Origin: Albifimbria verrucaria
Taxonomy: Eukaryota > Ascomycota > Sordariomycetes > Hypocreales > Stachybotryaceae
Assembly (NCBI GenBank): GCA_020081605.1
Contig: JAHREC010000011.1
Span: 4,154,001-4,218,000, forward strand
Direction of reading: 5' to 3'
Length of the DNA: 64,000 nt
Part shown: positions 25,161 through 37,211 of the stretch, piece after piece
How the letters are laid out: each line of letters begins with the position of its first letter
Numbering within the stretch: the first letter of the stretch is position 1
Position numbers and translations under genes: made by a program
The notes under the pieces: generated by a model
The model's database searches: none
The model's input: only the letters and a program-made list of their open reading frames with translations
Told to the model about the DNA's origin: nothing

Positions 25161-26008
25161 ACTAACCAACCACCCACAGACACCCAACCCAAGCCGTCCT
25201 TCTCCATCTATACCCACACCCTTACCAATTGATTGATTGATCCTCGGCTACTCCCCACCCTTCTCTAACCGCTGCCGACCCGTCGTCGTCGTTGTCTGTT
25301 CGTCTTTCCACTCTTCCGTCATACCCTTGTTGGGCTGTTGCTCCGAAATTCCCCAGTCCACCTGTCGCCTGTTTGCTACAGCACATTCAAATCAACCGAC
25401 GACACACGCGACCACGTCCCCAAACCACGACGACAACGCAGCCAAAACTGCTCCCCTCCCGCTCTCTCTCCGCCAGGCCGACCACAGCACCATTCCCATC
25501 TGAGATCTTCGGTCTGGGTCTTCTCCGACTTCTGCTTGTTTTATTTTTACTCTCCAAGCCCAGCAGCGCCGTGTCTCTGAACCTGAACCCACACTCCCCC
25601 ATCCCCCCATCACCCCCTTCTCTCCGCAGGTACCAGCTCGGCTTTCCCTGTGCCACCCTCCATCTCCTCCTTCTCCTCCTCCTCTCTTCCTCCGCCTCAG
25701 GGATAAACCGAGCACCACCAGGACGCGCTGAGAAGGGAAATCCGGACCTTCTGCCTGGGAGTTCAACTCCTTTGATGCATGTGTTGCATGCATCACCTCA
25801 TCAATCCCCATCATATTCAATCACTCCTTGACCGCTCTCCCCACAGTCCCTTCTGGCCCTCCGAAACTCCAAATCCTCCCTCAACCAACTCGCAACTGCC
25901 GACCCAACTCCCCACTCCTCAATAACCCAGGAGAGGCGAGCTCCTGGGCGGTCATAGATTGAGCTTCGCGGACCTCTGCTTGCCGCTGACTCTCAATCCC
26001 TCCTCGCC

Positions 26009-29000
26009 ATGCTCTCCATTCCGTCCATGGAGGGCCAGCGCCTCACTCGACAGGGCCTCTGGGCGCGTCCGCCTCAGGCGAGATCCGCCAGCCCAAGCCC
26101 AAGACGCTGCCTTGCAAGTACTGTAGCAAACGCTTCAGGTCAGTATCGTCCTGCCCTTGTTTGCTTGTTTGGTCGCTCGCTCGCTCGCTCCTAACACTTC
26201 TCCTCACAGGCGCGTTGAGCACGTTCAGAGACACGAGAGAACTCACACCAAGGAAAAGCCCTTCTCCTGTCTCTGGGACCGTTGTGGCAAGACGTTTGGC
26301 AGACGGTGAGTAGCGCCCCCTTCGACATGTCCGCACTGGGCACTGTCATTATGATACAAGCCTTGTTTGCCGCCATTGTCCACCACTCAACCTCCTAGTC
26401 TCACCCACCCCTCCCGCAGAAGAGCCCACCCAGATCTGCCTGTTCCCGTCTTACACTAGACTATGCTGCTTCGTTTGCTTGCTATGCCTGCTATGATTTT
26501 GCACGACCCAGTCTTTCTCTCCCCAACCTTTGCCTCCCACGATAGCCTCTGTTGTACTCCAGTCCTCGGTTGACATATGCTTACATGGACATCAGCGATC
26601 TTTTGGTGAGGCACGAGAAGCTCGTTCATCTCAATGAGGGCAGCAAGGAGAACAACCGGCCAAGGAAGCTGTCCTCGGGAGCTGCTGTGCATAAGCACTC
26701 CATCTCCGAGAGCAGCATACCCGAAGATGTCATCGCCGTTCGTCGAGCATCCCAACAGCACCCGCCAACCCCCAGCAGCAGCATCGCCAACCGCCTCAGC
26801 AGCCCCAGTATCACCACGGCTCTCTGAATCATGGCAGCTCCGGGAACATCCCACAAGATCCTCGGGTTGCTTCGAGAACAGCTGCCTGCAACTTGGATCT
26901 TCTCTCGGACGCTGCGCTTGCCAGCGAGGTGAACCCCTTCAACCGATGGCCAGCGAATTACCCCAGCCGCCGCCGAATCATTCATCCGTCAAGACGTTTG
27001 CTGAAGCGATAGGGGCTTCTCGGAGCGGCCACGGGAAGATCACCAGGTTATTGCGCCTGGGTTCTCGCCGCAGCCGGCTCCTGGATCATTTGACGACTAC
27101 AATTTGTTCCTCGATGATTTCTCCACCTCTCAACATTTCCTACCTCCCCATTTTGATCCCGACCAGCAAATGGGTGGTTGGTCACGCTCGCCAGCTACGC
27201 TTGCACCACGCGGCCCCTCCAAGGCCTCGTCCCAGTTCCCTTCGCGGTTCGGCTCGATGGCTCCCGATATTAGAGATGCCGCAGACGTGGGCTCTCGAAT
27301 GCAAGACGATCTCAACCGCCCCTCTCCTCCGGATATCCATCAACGACCATGCCGTGATTAAGAATAGGCTGGAAGAGTTCTCCTCGGTTCTTCCAAACGA
27401 CTTTGTCTTTCCTTCTCGACACACGCTCACCAGATTCTTGGAGGGTTATATCAGTGGCTTTCATGAGCATCTTCCATTTCTGCATCTGCCGACCCTTTCA
27501 CCAGTTGAGCTCTGCTCCAGAGCTTCTTCTCGCAATACTTGCTGTCGGTGCTCAGTATCGTTTCGAGAGCAACCGTGGGTACGCCCTTTGGTATGCAGCC
27601 AAAGCCGTGGCCATGGAACAAATCCGCAGGAGACACAGCTCTGAGATACACGCCCTGTTGCCAACCCCGGCTGCCTACAGCCCACATTCAACCCGTCCAT
27701 CTCCGAGCACAACTTATCGCCACTCCTTTGCATCCGCACAGTCAGAGCGGCCCATAACACAGGATACACACAGGAGCCCTAGTAAGTTATACAGAAACTG
27801 ACAACCCTGATCCGACGCTGACACTTGTTCGAAACAGCTCGCCAAACACCCCACAGGCACGTCTTGAGACGATTCAAGCTGTCCTGCTCTTGTTTGCTGT
27901 TGGTTTATGGGGTGCTAAGACAATCCTCCACGATGCACTTTCCTTACAGAGCAATCTAGCCATTTTAATTCGTGAGGAGGGGTTAAGAGTAGAGACGAGC
28001 CCCAATGCGCTCAACGACTGGGATGCTTGGATACGACTCGAAGGAGCCACGAGGACGAAGCTAATCGCCTACTGTTTCTTTAACCTCTGCAGTACCGCTT
28101 ACGACATGCCTCCACTGCTTCTCACGTCCGAACTGAACCTCTACCTCCCCATGCGATCCCGTCTCTGGCGAGCAGAAAGTGCCTGGCAATGGCAAGAACT
28201 ACGCCAGTCCACTCCTGTGGCTGATATCACTGTCCATGAGGCTTTCTCTAGGCTATTTGGTCGGAGCAACCAGGGACTACCCTCCCAGCTGTCCTCTCTG
28301 GGCAACTACGTACTCATCCATGCTCTGATCCAGCACGTCTATTTGCTCAAGCAGACATCACTTGCAGCCGGTTCACCATACGATGTACAACGCACCCTGA
28401 AACCCGAAGATGTCGAAGAGGTGGCTCAAGCTCTGCGAGTCTGGCACCATAGTTTTGAGCATCGCCACCAGCTGCGTTCCGCCGAGTCAGGTCACTTTGC
28501 AGGCGCCGATTCCGTGCCAGGGGGCTCTATCGTATAACGCCACCGCGTTACTTCGACTTGCATACATCCGTCTGTACACGGACATCCCGCCCAGCAGATC
28601 CTTGGAGACTAGAGATTCGATGCTGATTGCATCTGCTCTGAGCGCAACTCCGCTGCTTATGCGAAGCCTGCGTCTACACCGAGCCGTCTTCCAGGCCACG
28701 CATGCGCTTTCTATGTTGGTTAAGGCAGGTGTGAACTATATCGCCAGAACAAAGTCCTCGGAGTGGAGCATACAGCATTCTTGTAAGTCATATCCCTTGC
28801 GTTCAGCTGCATCAACTAACACTTAATCAATAGTATGCAATTTTGAGTGTGCGATTCTCCTTGCCAAGTGGCTCCTGACCCTCGCAGCCATCACGCCTTC
28901 CGATCCGCCCGCATCCCCAGAGGAAAAGAACTTGCTGGAGATGGTACGCCGTATGCTGGATGAGACGGAGTTTGCAGTACCTGTGGACCCTTCGCTATCT

Positions 29001-29234
29001 GGTCCGGGGCCTTCGGGGTCCGGTCAGATGGAGATGGCTACGAACGACAGTGCAAAACTCAGACAGCTAGCGAGTGCTGTAGTCCGCCTCTGGGCTGAGA
29101 CATTCAAGGGCACTCATATTTTCGATATGGTCAAGGTTATGGGGCTAAGCCTGGATGGGTATGCAGACCTGGTAGAAAAGCCGCGAGACAGGACATCTCT
29201 AGCAAGAATCGCCCCGGAGGCGGGTATGGGTTGA
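26009..29234 (+). CDS. C2H2 zinc-finger transcription factor with fungal-specific transcription-factor domain
   Basis: This is a nuclear DNA-binding regulator. Two C2H2 fingers are spread over three exons. Finger 1 is CKYCSKRF..VQRHERTH and finger 2 is CLWDRCGKTF..LLVRHEKLVH. Introns are at 26139-26209 and 26306-26595. A long low-complexity linker follows, then a Fungal_trans-type helical region (LTRFLEGYISGFHEHLPFLHLP, LLLAILAVGAQYRFE, TKLIAYCFFNLCSTAYDMPP). Further introns lie near 27782-27837 and 28780-28833, with the stop at 29234. The frame is broken near 26030, 26975, 27040, 27325, 27505 and 28530, mostly in C/G runs. With those restored the protein is of the ADR1/Klf1-like class in architecture. 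The target genes are unknown. Confidence 0.85.
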
Positions 29235-29830
29235 ATCTTATGAAGAGCAGATTCTCTTATCTTGGACCTATTGCAGCTTTCTGTCTGTCTGATCCTGGCA
29301 TCTTGCCCTTATTTCTGGCAGTTCGGGTTATCCGATGACGGACTCGAACAAATAGCCGTATTCGTCAGTCGTTCGGCTTGTTAATTGTACTCTGAAGATT
29401 GCGAATGGCGATGCCAGGGTTAAACCTGAGCCGTGTATCAGGGCGAAATGACTGCCACATGGAGGTCGGAAGACACATTGGCGTTTGGCGTAACGGCTGT
29501 TGGATGAGAACGGCGTTTTCGCCTTCTGTGTGATAGATACCACGAGGATTTGACATAGCGTACAGCGATGACCTACTGCGTCGATGGTATTAACGGTCTG
29601 CATATGTCCATTCCTGATGCTTGTGCTTATGGGATGATGAATATAGGCTTCAGCAGAGACTGGCTCGGGTTTTGGCAATGAACTAGCATTGTTGGCTATG
29701 AGATGAGGCTATATACGTATGCAGCAATCTTAAGCAGCGCCCTTCCAGACTGAATCGGATAATCTCAAGATGTGTGTGTGAGACGAACTGCTTGAAGACT
29801 TACAAACAGTAGAACTCACCAATACCTAGC
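29235..29830. other. Intergenic region, tail-to-tail
   Basis: Convergent 3' ends; nothing further is recognised. Confidence 0.45.
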
Positions 29831-30659
29831 TCACTCAGTCTCCCAATCTGCCTCGTCCTCCTGCGCAACTTCTAGACCCACAAGGCACCTGCCTTTGTTA
29901 AAGTTAGCCAGGTCAGGCCATCCGTTTCTGCGATAGATGCCCTGCATACGCTCCAGTAAATGTCGGTTCTGACTCTCCCATATCTCGTGGCCTGGGGCCA
30001 GGCGGCCTGCCGGTACAGGCACACAGCGGAGACTGAGGATGTCGGCCTTGGCCTTTTCAAAGAAGTAAGGGATGGGGTAGCTGCGGTAGGCCTTCCACAG
30101 CTGGTCCTCTGGGTAGCTGTGGATTTCTGGGTTAGGACCAATACCAGTTATGAAACCTAACCGTAATAACTTAATCAGATCATGTTGAATTCAGTAAGTA
30201 GAGCTTTGACATACCAGTCTTGGTGTCCACAAGCAAGGCCGTGCCGAGGGAGCCTATCCCTACGGACAGCGAGGCCATATGCGAGGGCAGGTTTTCGGTA
30301 GGGTGAGGCTCCCAAGCCCGGCCATGCTGCTTGTAGTCGTTGACCCATTCAGCATGGGAGTCATCTTCGTCTCGCAACCATGACAGGCAGCGTGTCTCGG
30401 GCCAGATCTGGATCTCATAACGGGGCACGTACGGGATCTGCCTGTATAGGTCAATGACCTCTTCTGCGAAGTTCAAGCCCCTGAGCGCCTCAATGGCCAG
30501 GTCGGCATCGGTCCATCCTCCAGCAGGCGGGGTTTTGACTTCCCCAGGCGCAAGATATCCTGCTTGGCTCAGCAATTGGTAGTAGTCGGTGAGGCCTCGG
30601 ACAACATCGGCAGAGTTGTAGCTAGTTTCAGGCGTTGGCTTTGGGACCTTCCACCGCAT
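29831..30659 (-). CDS. Hypothetical fungal protein, two exons, intact
   Basis: Exon 1 (30659-30215) begins MRWKVPKP. It is joined through an intron (30157-30214, GTATGT..TAG) to exon 2, which starts FITGIGPNPEIHSYPEDQLWKAYRSYP and stops at 29831. The total is about 255 residues. No frame break is present, unlike most neighbours. The protein is soluble and tryptophan- and proline-rich, with a patterned acidic middle (WLRDEDDSHAEW). It shows no signal peptide or membrane segment. The overall look recalls SMI1/KNR4-like fungal proteins, but I cannot support that with a motif. It is divergent from the nitronate monooxygenase gene. Confidence 0.7.
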
Positions 30660-31437
30660 GTTGTAGGATAGCTACTGTTCTTATGGAGATAAAGAGATGA
30701 GATGGTGTGTAGGAAGGTGGTTCAACTTGAACCTTTAAGGATCACTGTTCATGTTGTTCATTTTAGAACCTGCACTCCTTAGTTGACAAGCACATGGCCA
30801 AGACAATAGCGCCATTGAAGAGTCAAAATGCAACTTGATTGGACGCTAGAGATTGACTGCTATGTAGGACCCTGCGGATTAATGCAAAGGACAAGCTTAT
30901 CAAGGGGACAGAAATAGTGGGCTTGCTGGCAAAAGATGATGGGCGAAGTGGAGCGAGAACGATGTGGTGTTCATGGGATTTGGGGACAATGTGCTTGCTG
31001 TAGGGTAAGCAGGTAAGGTAGTGAATAGAGACGGGCGATTGTAAGGTGGGGGTGAGGGTGATGGGTGCTGTGCTTAGTCACCCGTGTAGCGTACTGGAGG
31101 TACCTGTGCCTGTGCCTGGCTCCTGGCTCCTGGCTTCCCATGTGACTGCGACTGTGACTGGGTGACTGGACTGGGGAGGAGGCTGCGGGAGACCGAAGCC
31201 CGTTTGACGTGTGGAGAAGCTGGGGATGTGCCTCGGCACCGGACGGTCACCCGCGGCCCAGGCCTCCGACTACAAACAACCAACTGCATCTGCTCTCTCT
31301 CAACACTTAATCCTTTCTTGTTCCTGCGATTGAGGCGCCATTGCGATTTCGTATTGTCTATATCCTCTTGCTCGTCGACTTCCCTTCGTCTTCCCCGTCA
31401 CACAGCGTCGCCGACCGCACGCGTCCGTACAGCCAAG
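30660..31437. promoter_or_regulatory. Divergent promoter region of hypothetical gene and nitronate monooxygenase
   Basis: This 778 bp stretch lies between two divergent starts. A CT-rich leader (about 31290-31420) precedes the + strand gene, and there is an imperfect GTGACTG/CTGGCTCC repeat around 31105-31175. Confidence 0.4.
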
Positions 31438-32537
31438 ATGCCTTTCAACACAGAGCTGACCCGCCGTCTGGGCATCAGAGGTAGCTGATGAACCCGCCCG
31501 TCCTACGCGACCACGTACTGATGCACTTCTACCTACAGTCCCCGTCGTCCAAGGCGGCATGATGCACGTTGGCACCGCCGACCTCGCCTCCGCCGTGTCC
31601 AACGCTGGCGGCCTCGGCATCATCACCGCCCTCATCTTCCCCACGCCCGACGACCTGCGCAAGGAGATCCGACGCTGCCGAACCCTGACCAAGTACCCCT
31701 TCGGTGTCAACATTACCCTCCTGCCCGCCATGGTGCCCCCGACTACGGCGCCTACGCCCAGGCCATCATCGATGAGGGCATCAAGATTGTCGAGACGGCC
31801 GGCAACTCCCTGGCCCCGTCATTGCCAAGCTCAAGAAGGCCGGCATCATCGTCCTGCACAAGTGCACCACCATCCGCCACGCCCAGAGCGCCGTCAAGAT
31901 GGGCGTCGACTTCCTCAGCATCGACGGCTTCGAGTGCGCCGGCCACGTTGGCGAGACCGATCTTACAAATTTCATCCTGCTCAGCAAGGCCCGCCAGACG
32001 CTCAAGGTTCCTTCATCGCCAGCGGTGGCTTCGCCGACGGCTGGGGACTGGCCGCTGCTCTCTGCCTTGGTGCTAGCGGTGTCAATATGGGCACCCGCTT
32101 CATGTGCACTCAGGAGGCGCCTATTCACATCAAGGTCAAGGAGGAGATTGTCAAGGCCGACGAGACCGACACCACCCTGCTGCTGCGCCGCTGGCGCAAC
32201 ACCACCCGTCTCTACAAGAACAAGGTCGCCGAAGAGGCCCTCAAAATCGAGCAGGAGAGCCCCACTGGCAAGTTCGAGGAGGTCGCCGCCCTGGTCAGCG
32301 GCAAGCGCGGCAAGGAGGTCTTCGTGACTGGCGACCCTCAGCACGGTGTAAGTCGATATGTGTCTCTGTGTGCGAACGATAAACTGACATGTTTTCTAGG
32401 TCTGGACCACGGGCCAGGTCATCGGTCTGATTCACGACATCCCCACGTGCGACGAGCTGCTGAAACGTATGGAGAAGGAGGCTGCCGCTGCGCTGCAGGA
32501 GCGCCAGGCGCTGTGGGTTCCCGAGTCCAAGCTGTAG
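31438..32537 (+). CDS. Nitronate monooxygenase (2-nitropropane dioxygenase family)
   Basis: This is an FMN-dependent enzyme that oxidises alkyl nitronates to carbonyl compounds plus nitrite, a detoxification role. Exon 1 (31438-31480) encodes MPFNTELTRRLGIR. After an intron at 31481-31538 come VPVVQGGMM, SNAGGLGIITAL and FGVNITLLP. The substrate-site block DGFECAGHVGE with its conserved His follows, then the FMN-phosphate region IASGGFADGWGLAAALCLGASGVNMGTRF, which is split at a C-run break. A second intron is at 32348-32399 (GTAAGT..TAG). Breaks near 31737, 31808 and 32010 are all in CCC-type runs. Corrected length is about 345-350 residues, as expected. Confidence 0.92.
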
Positions 32538-34272
32538 ATTCCCATTTAGCATATAAACCGAAGCGTTATAAATTTTTGTACTTACATCAATCATGGCTGT
32601 TTTATGTCTATAACTGACGTGTTTCTTCGAGCCATTGTGCTCTTATCTGTACTGAGTATATACACCGGCTTGATGTGAATGTCAATGAGTTCGTCTGCCC
32701 TTGAGAAAAATCCAGGTTCTTCAGTATATTCACTAATTGCACTGCTGCTCCCAGAGTGCTTGGTCCATGGGTCCGTATTGGATCATGGAAGCTATGGATA
32801 AGGCTTCGAAGAAATGCACACTAAGCTGAAGAGTTGGCTACTATCTGGACATAACAGGTCTGGTTCTATATTTGTATAAGGAAAAGATATATAATAACGA
32901 GTAATAAACAGTTACGGTTATGTACAGCAACCATATCAACTTCTTGTTTCTCATACGTGCCTGTAGAGCCCTAACTTCTTTTCGACCACGACACCGGTGG
33001 CGTGGCAACCGGCGCCACACACAAACCCGAAGCATTAAGGAACTAGGAAGGTAGTCTGGAGCAGTTCTGCTGAAATGCTCTACTTATTGGGCCTAGATGC
33101 GTCATTTGGAATAGAGATGGTGGGTATCAAAGTTGTGATAAGATTGAAACAGTGACCTTTTCGTTTTGAGGGCAGAAAGAAACCTTCAACCATTAAACAA
33201 AAGCAAGGCCAGAGTAATGTAGGCTCTATCATACCAACTTCACCTCGTAGTCTTCAGCTGCAGAGCTTTCTCTAGAGGATTCTGGGGTAACGTATAATAT
33301 CGGTTATCCCATGTCAGTGGCTTCGGCCTGCTCTGCATATGCAGCCACATGATCCTCTGGCGGGTGCACCTTGCACGTGCATCGATTTGCCGTCGGTGGC
33401 ACTATCAAATATAGGATGCTCACCGTTCGATGCGAGATGGGTTGCAATTATGGAGTACATGGCTTGCAAGGGGATTGAGTGTGGGATGTCAACATCCACT
33501 CTCATGCAAGACATATTTGGACTAAGCCACCTCAGGCCGCAGACCGAAATCGAATGCTCGATCGATGCGAAAAGCCTACCAAGCTGGTGTGGCACTATCG
33601 GGCTCTCCATTCCAGCTGCAACTCTGTGTTCGTCATCGTCACTTTGATCCATAGCCATGTGTACACATAAGCTTCATCATATATATGTAGGACAATACGA
33701 GCTGGCTTTGTCAGAATGAGTCGTCTCTGGAGCGGATCTTACCATAGAATCATTTCTGAGATAACATTCCTTTGGAAGTCAAGAATACCGGCAAAGTTAA
33801 GACTACGCAACGAATCCCCACATCATAGCAACTCCCTGTTAACTTGCGGAGAATCGCCACCAGGAAACCCTGCCCCGAGCGGCCCGTGGCGGCATCTTAT
33901 TATAACGGCGCTGTCAACGTTTGTAATAAGTGGAGTGGCAAACTCAATTAATAGGGATTGACACATGAACCGTGCATGGCTTGTTGGTATGGCAAGAAAG
34001 ATCCAACGCTGATTCGGCGACAGGAAGAAACGGGATGAGAAAAGACAGAAAGACTTCGATGTGCTTTGGAGCTACGTCACCTGGTGGCAACGACTATTAA
34101 AGCTCAAATGAGTCTGGTGAGTAAATAGCTGGCCTAGAGTTTTATACCAGGTCAGCTCAGAGGTGAAGAAGCTGACGAGGCTTGACAGAGACGAGTCGGT
34201 GGTTCTGGGCGCATGACAGCAAATACTTGGCAAACTGATTCACGTGGTGTCATATAATTAATCATTAGGCTA
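32538..34272. other. 1.7 kb intergenic region
   Basis: Apart from the weak frame at 33314-33658, nothing coding is recognised. Confidence 0.4.
33314..33658 (-). CDS. Possible small protein or coding remnant
   Basis: This 114-residue open frame (MAMDQSDDDEHRV..) has a fairly protein-like composition but no recognisable family. A + strand frame of similar size overlaps it. It could equally be chance or a decayed exon. Confidence 0.2.
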   Translation of the reverse strand: MAMDQSDDDEHRVAAGMESPIVPHQLGRLFASIEHSISVCGLRWLSPNMSCMRVDVDIPHSIPLQAMYSIIATHLASNGEHPIFDSATDGKSMHVQGAPARGSCGCICRAGRSH

Positions 34273-35456
34273 TCAAGCATCTTCCTCCGTCGTGACGACC
34301 GTCACTGATACAGTGACGCTGGAGATTGCCGCAATGTCTCCCCAAGGCCGACCTTCGCTGCCGTACCAGCCGGACTGAATCTCTCCGCAACATACAATAT
34401 AGAGCTTTTTCTTTCCATCCGCAACGTGGAGTTGAAGCGTTGTCGAACTTACTAAATCTTCCATGATAATTTGTGTCGTTCCCTCCCCAGTCTTGCTATC
34501 GATGTCGACTCTCCAGAGTGACCCGTTGACATAGTTGATCATGTAAGCATGTTCCCTGTTGTCAGAGAGGATCAGGCCGTCGCAGTTAACAATATCGTCG
34601 ACAATACACTCGATGGGGCCTGTAAGGCGGACCGGGACTTCTGGGTCATTTTCGTTGACTTCCATGGGTATCTTGCATAGTAGCCCCGCGCTGTTGTTGG
34701 TGAACCAAAGGTAGCCACCACTGATTCGTAGTTGGTTGAGGCCAAAGAAGTCCTTCTCAGTTTCCACCTTCATCGAGTCATCCTCTATTAGGAGGCCTGA
34801 CTTCCCCGTCTCAAGGTTGAACCACCGTATGGAATGCTTCCCGAGTCGGCCAATAGTATCAGTCGTTCTGTCAATGCCGTTGCCGCGATCAATAGGCCAG
34901 CATCGGGAAACGCAGCAATTTTCGTGACAATAGGTGGACGGCTGTCATCAGGACTGAGCGATACTCTCTGAATGGCGAAGTCGTTGAAAACAACATTTTC
35001 CATGTCGACCCCTCCAGATATCACGAGGTAGTCTTCTTCGGCACCTAATAATGGGCAGAAATTGATGATGCCACCGATGTCGGGAAATGTGTGTATCAGT
35101 TCCGGTTCGGATTCTGGCGTGTCGACGTCCGCGGTCCACAGCTCCGGCTTATCCAGTCGGAACATTAAGCCTTTACCATTGGGTCGAATCGCCATGCCTC
35201 TGATCCAAGAATTCGAGGGAGTTGATCCACGAGGACAATGTCGTCGATCCACCTGTCGCTCACCATGGCTGCGGTCTACGATTGCGGTGGGTATGGAGTG
35301 TGCCAGTATCGGAAGGGTGCTCTCGATCCACCTCGGCGATTTTGACCGGACAGCAGCTACAACTGCGATGTGCTTGGTATCTTGAAGCTCTAGCAGCTGC
35401 GAAAGAGGACAACTCTGTTGTATGGACTCACGAACACAAGAAAGAAGGGAAAACAA
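34273..35456 (-). CDS. SMP-30/lactonase-like six-bladed beta-propeller protein
   Basis: The order of features matches the fungal SMP-30/gluconolactonase-like family: IRGMAIRPNGKGLMFRLDKPELW, then AAFPDAGLLIAA with LILLADSG, then GLNQLRISGGYLWFTNNSAGLLCKIP, CDGLILSDN and GSLWRVD. Bioinformatic families of this type hydrolyse lactones or are uncharacterised propellers. One base restored in GGG near 34850 joins the two halves into one frame. The C-terminus is GDIAAISS..EEDA. The N-terminal start at 35456 is uncertain, because the first 90 residues are less family-like and may contain an unrecognised intron. No signal peptide is seen with this start. Confidence 0.72.
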
Positions 35457-37211
35457 AGCTCGTCAGAGATCGGAAGCTACCAATTTTGACAGGCCACAGG
35501 ATCCCGCAGTCAATCAAAGACCAAGGCCCAGATTGAGTCCCAAGCAGACACCCTTGCCAGACGGGTACGGCGGGAACCCGTGCCATGATCGCCAGTGTTA
35601 CATTGGCTAATAAACCATACCCCAGTATCCGGTTAAGCTGCCCCCAAAGCTTACAAGGCCCCGACGGATACTGACCAAGGAAAAGGAATGGCGTCAAATC
35701 AGAAAGGCAGGCAGTGGGAGGGGCTATGCATGGGCCAGCCTGTCCTTGTCACAACAGTGTATGTACGATGGTCCCTCGGCATATATACCTGCACTGGAAC
35801 GCTGTTCTCGGGACTGTCAGGTTTGTGCAGATGTTGCGAGCTAGGCCTTCCTGATGCCGGAGCGATGCTGGTCCCGGCCTCTCATTTCGCTTGGGCACGC
35901 GACACAGCGACGCCCGCGGAGATGAAATGAGGCTCACCGCTTGTTCCAGGCGTGATTGGATGGAGGCTTGGAGGCCTGGAGGCCTTTCCAAAGTACCTTG
36001 AAGGATAGCAACTACCGTGCGCCGAAGCTGCATGGAGGGCCCGCTGGCGGATGTACCGCGACTCTTCCGCGCGCAATTAGCGGGAGGTATTTCGGTGCAA
36101 TTCGGCGTAGAAACTGGCAGGCGATCTGTCCTGATAGCAACAGAGGGCGAGGGGCAGGGGCCCGGAGCAGGCAGGGTGGCAACAAATCTGGCTCGGCGGT
36201 TCGCTTAGGACCCCATGTGATACCGAACCCTGGACATGGGTAGACCGAGTGCGAAGATCTTTACGATGTTGGTGGGGGTTCTTTGTGAAGAGACAAAGCT
36301 CCTGCCGCGCCATGGCGGCTAGAGAGGAAGCTCGGGATGAGGTGGCATGTTGGGTTAGCCGATATCTCAACAGTGGGAATGGGGGTGTTGAGCCTTGGTC
36401 CCTGTTGGCTTGACGCAAACAGAGTATGCAATGTCGGAAGCAATCCATGGCACGTGAGCTTAGGGTAGTCGAAAACAGGAGCGATACTTGGTCGTTTCAA
36501 AAATCCACTCTCGATGAGAACCCACTCGATAATGCACATGATGTATCAGATAGGTGGTAAGATTTGGTACAATTTGCTTGAGCAATGTATCATGTACGTT
36601 CCAAAACTTGTTCCGACCGATACCCGTGATTGATCGTACACCATCAGTTCGTCGCACTGCTCAAACACTAGACGTGGCATGGTGATGGCAGTTAAAGATC
36701 GCATGATAACGCCATGTGAAACGGACTAGATTGACAATTAGATGATGGAGAGCATTGAGAGGCATTAGAGATGTGGTTGTGGTGCTGCAGTGTATGAAGC
36801 GTAAGTGAAATAAAGAATAAAAAATAAAAATAAAAATAAAAAAATCTTCAGTCAGCCAACAGTCAGGAATATTCACCAAGGGGCGCGACATAAGTTGCAT
36901 AGACACCAATATCAGCCATGACAGCAATAATTGAGAAGATAAAGAACGATTTTCTCTCAAGAATAAGAATAAAATAAAATAAATTTCAACATAACACATC
37001 CACTATATTAGGTCCGAGCCTCGGCGTACATCAGACGAACACCACGGCTAATGGTGCTTAGTTTCCGGGCCGTAGTTGGTATGACTGTGGGGCTCTGTCC
37101 AACAGCTGCTTGAATCAACTTCAACCTACCAACAGCACCCGCACGAAAGCAGATACCTGCTGCTTTCAATTGGCGTCCCGGCCTCAAAAGAAAGTGGCCT
37201 ACCTGAGATAC
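35457..37211. other. 1.75 kb intergenic region
   Basis: No recognisable gene. An A-rich tract with AAATA units occurs at about 36813-36844. Confidence 0.4.

Larger units (their letters stand above)
21277..26008. other. 4.7 kb gene-free region upstream of the C2H2 transcription factor
   Basis: No protein-like frame is supported despite many random open frames. The region contains GGTAGGTACC-type blocks (about 24040-24190), several microsatellites and a strongly pyrimidine-rich final 1.5 kb (about 24480-26000). This pattern suits a long promoter plus 5' leader of a regulatory gene. A noncoding transcript is possible but not shown. Confidence 0.5.

Noticed and set aside
24442..25831. Long plus-strand frames of 231 and 179 codons
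   Set aside because: They translate pyrimidine-rich simple sequence (Ser/Pro/His/Leu) of the transcription-factor leader, with no domain.
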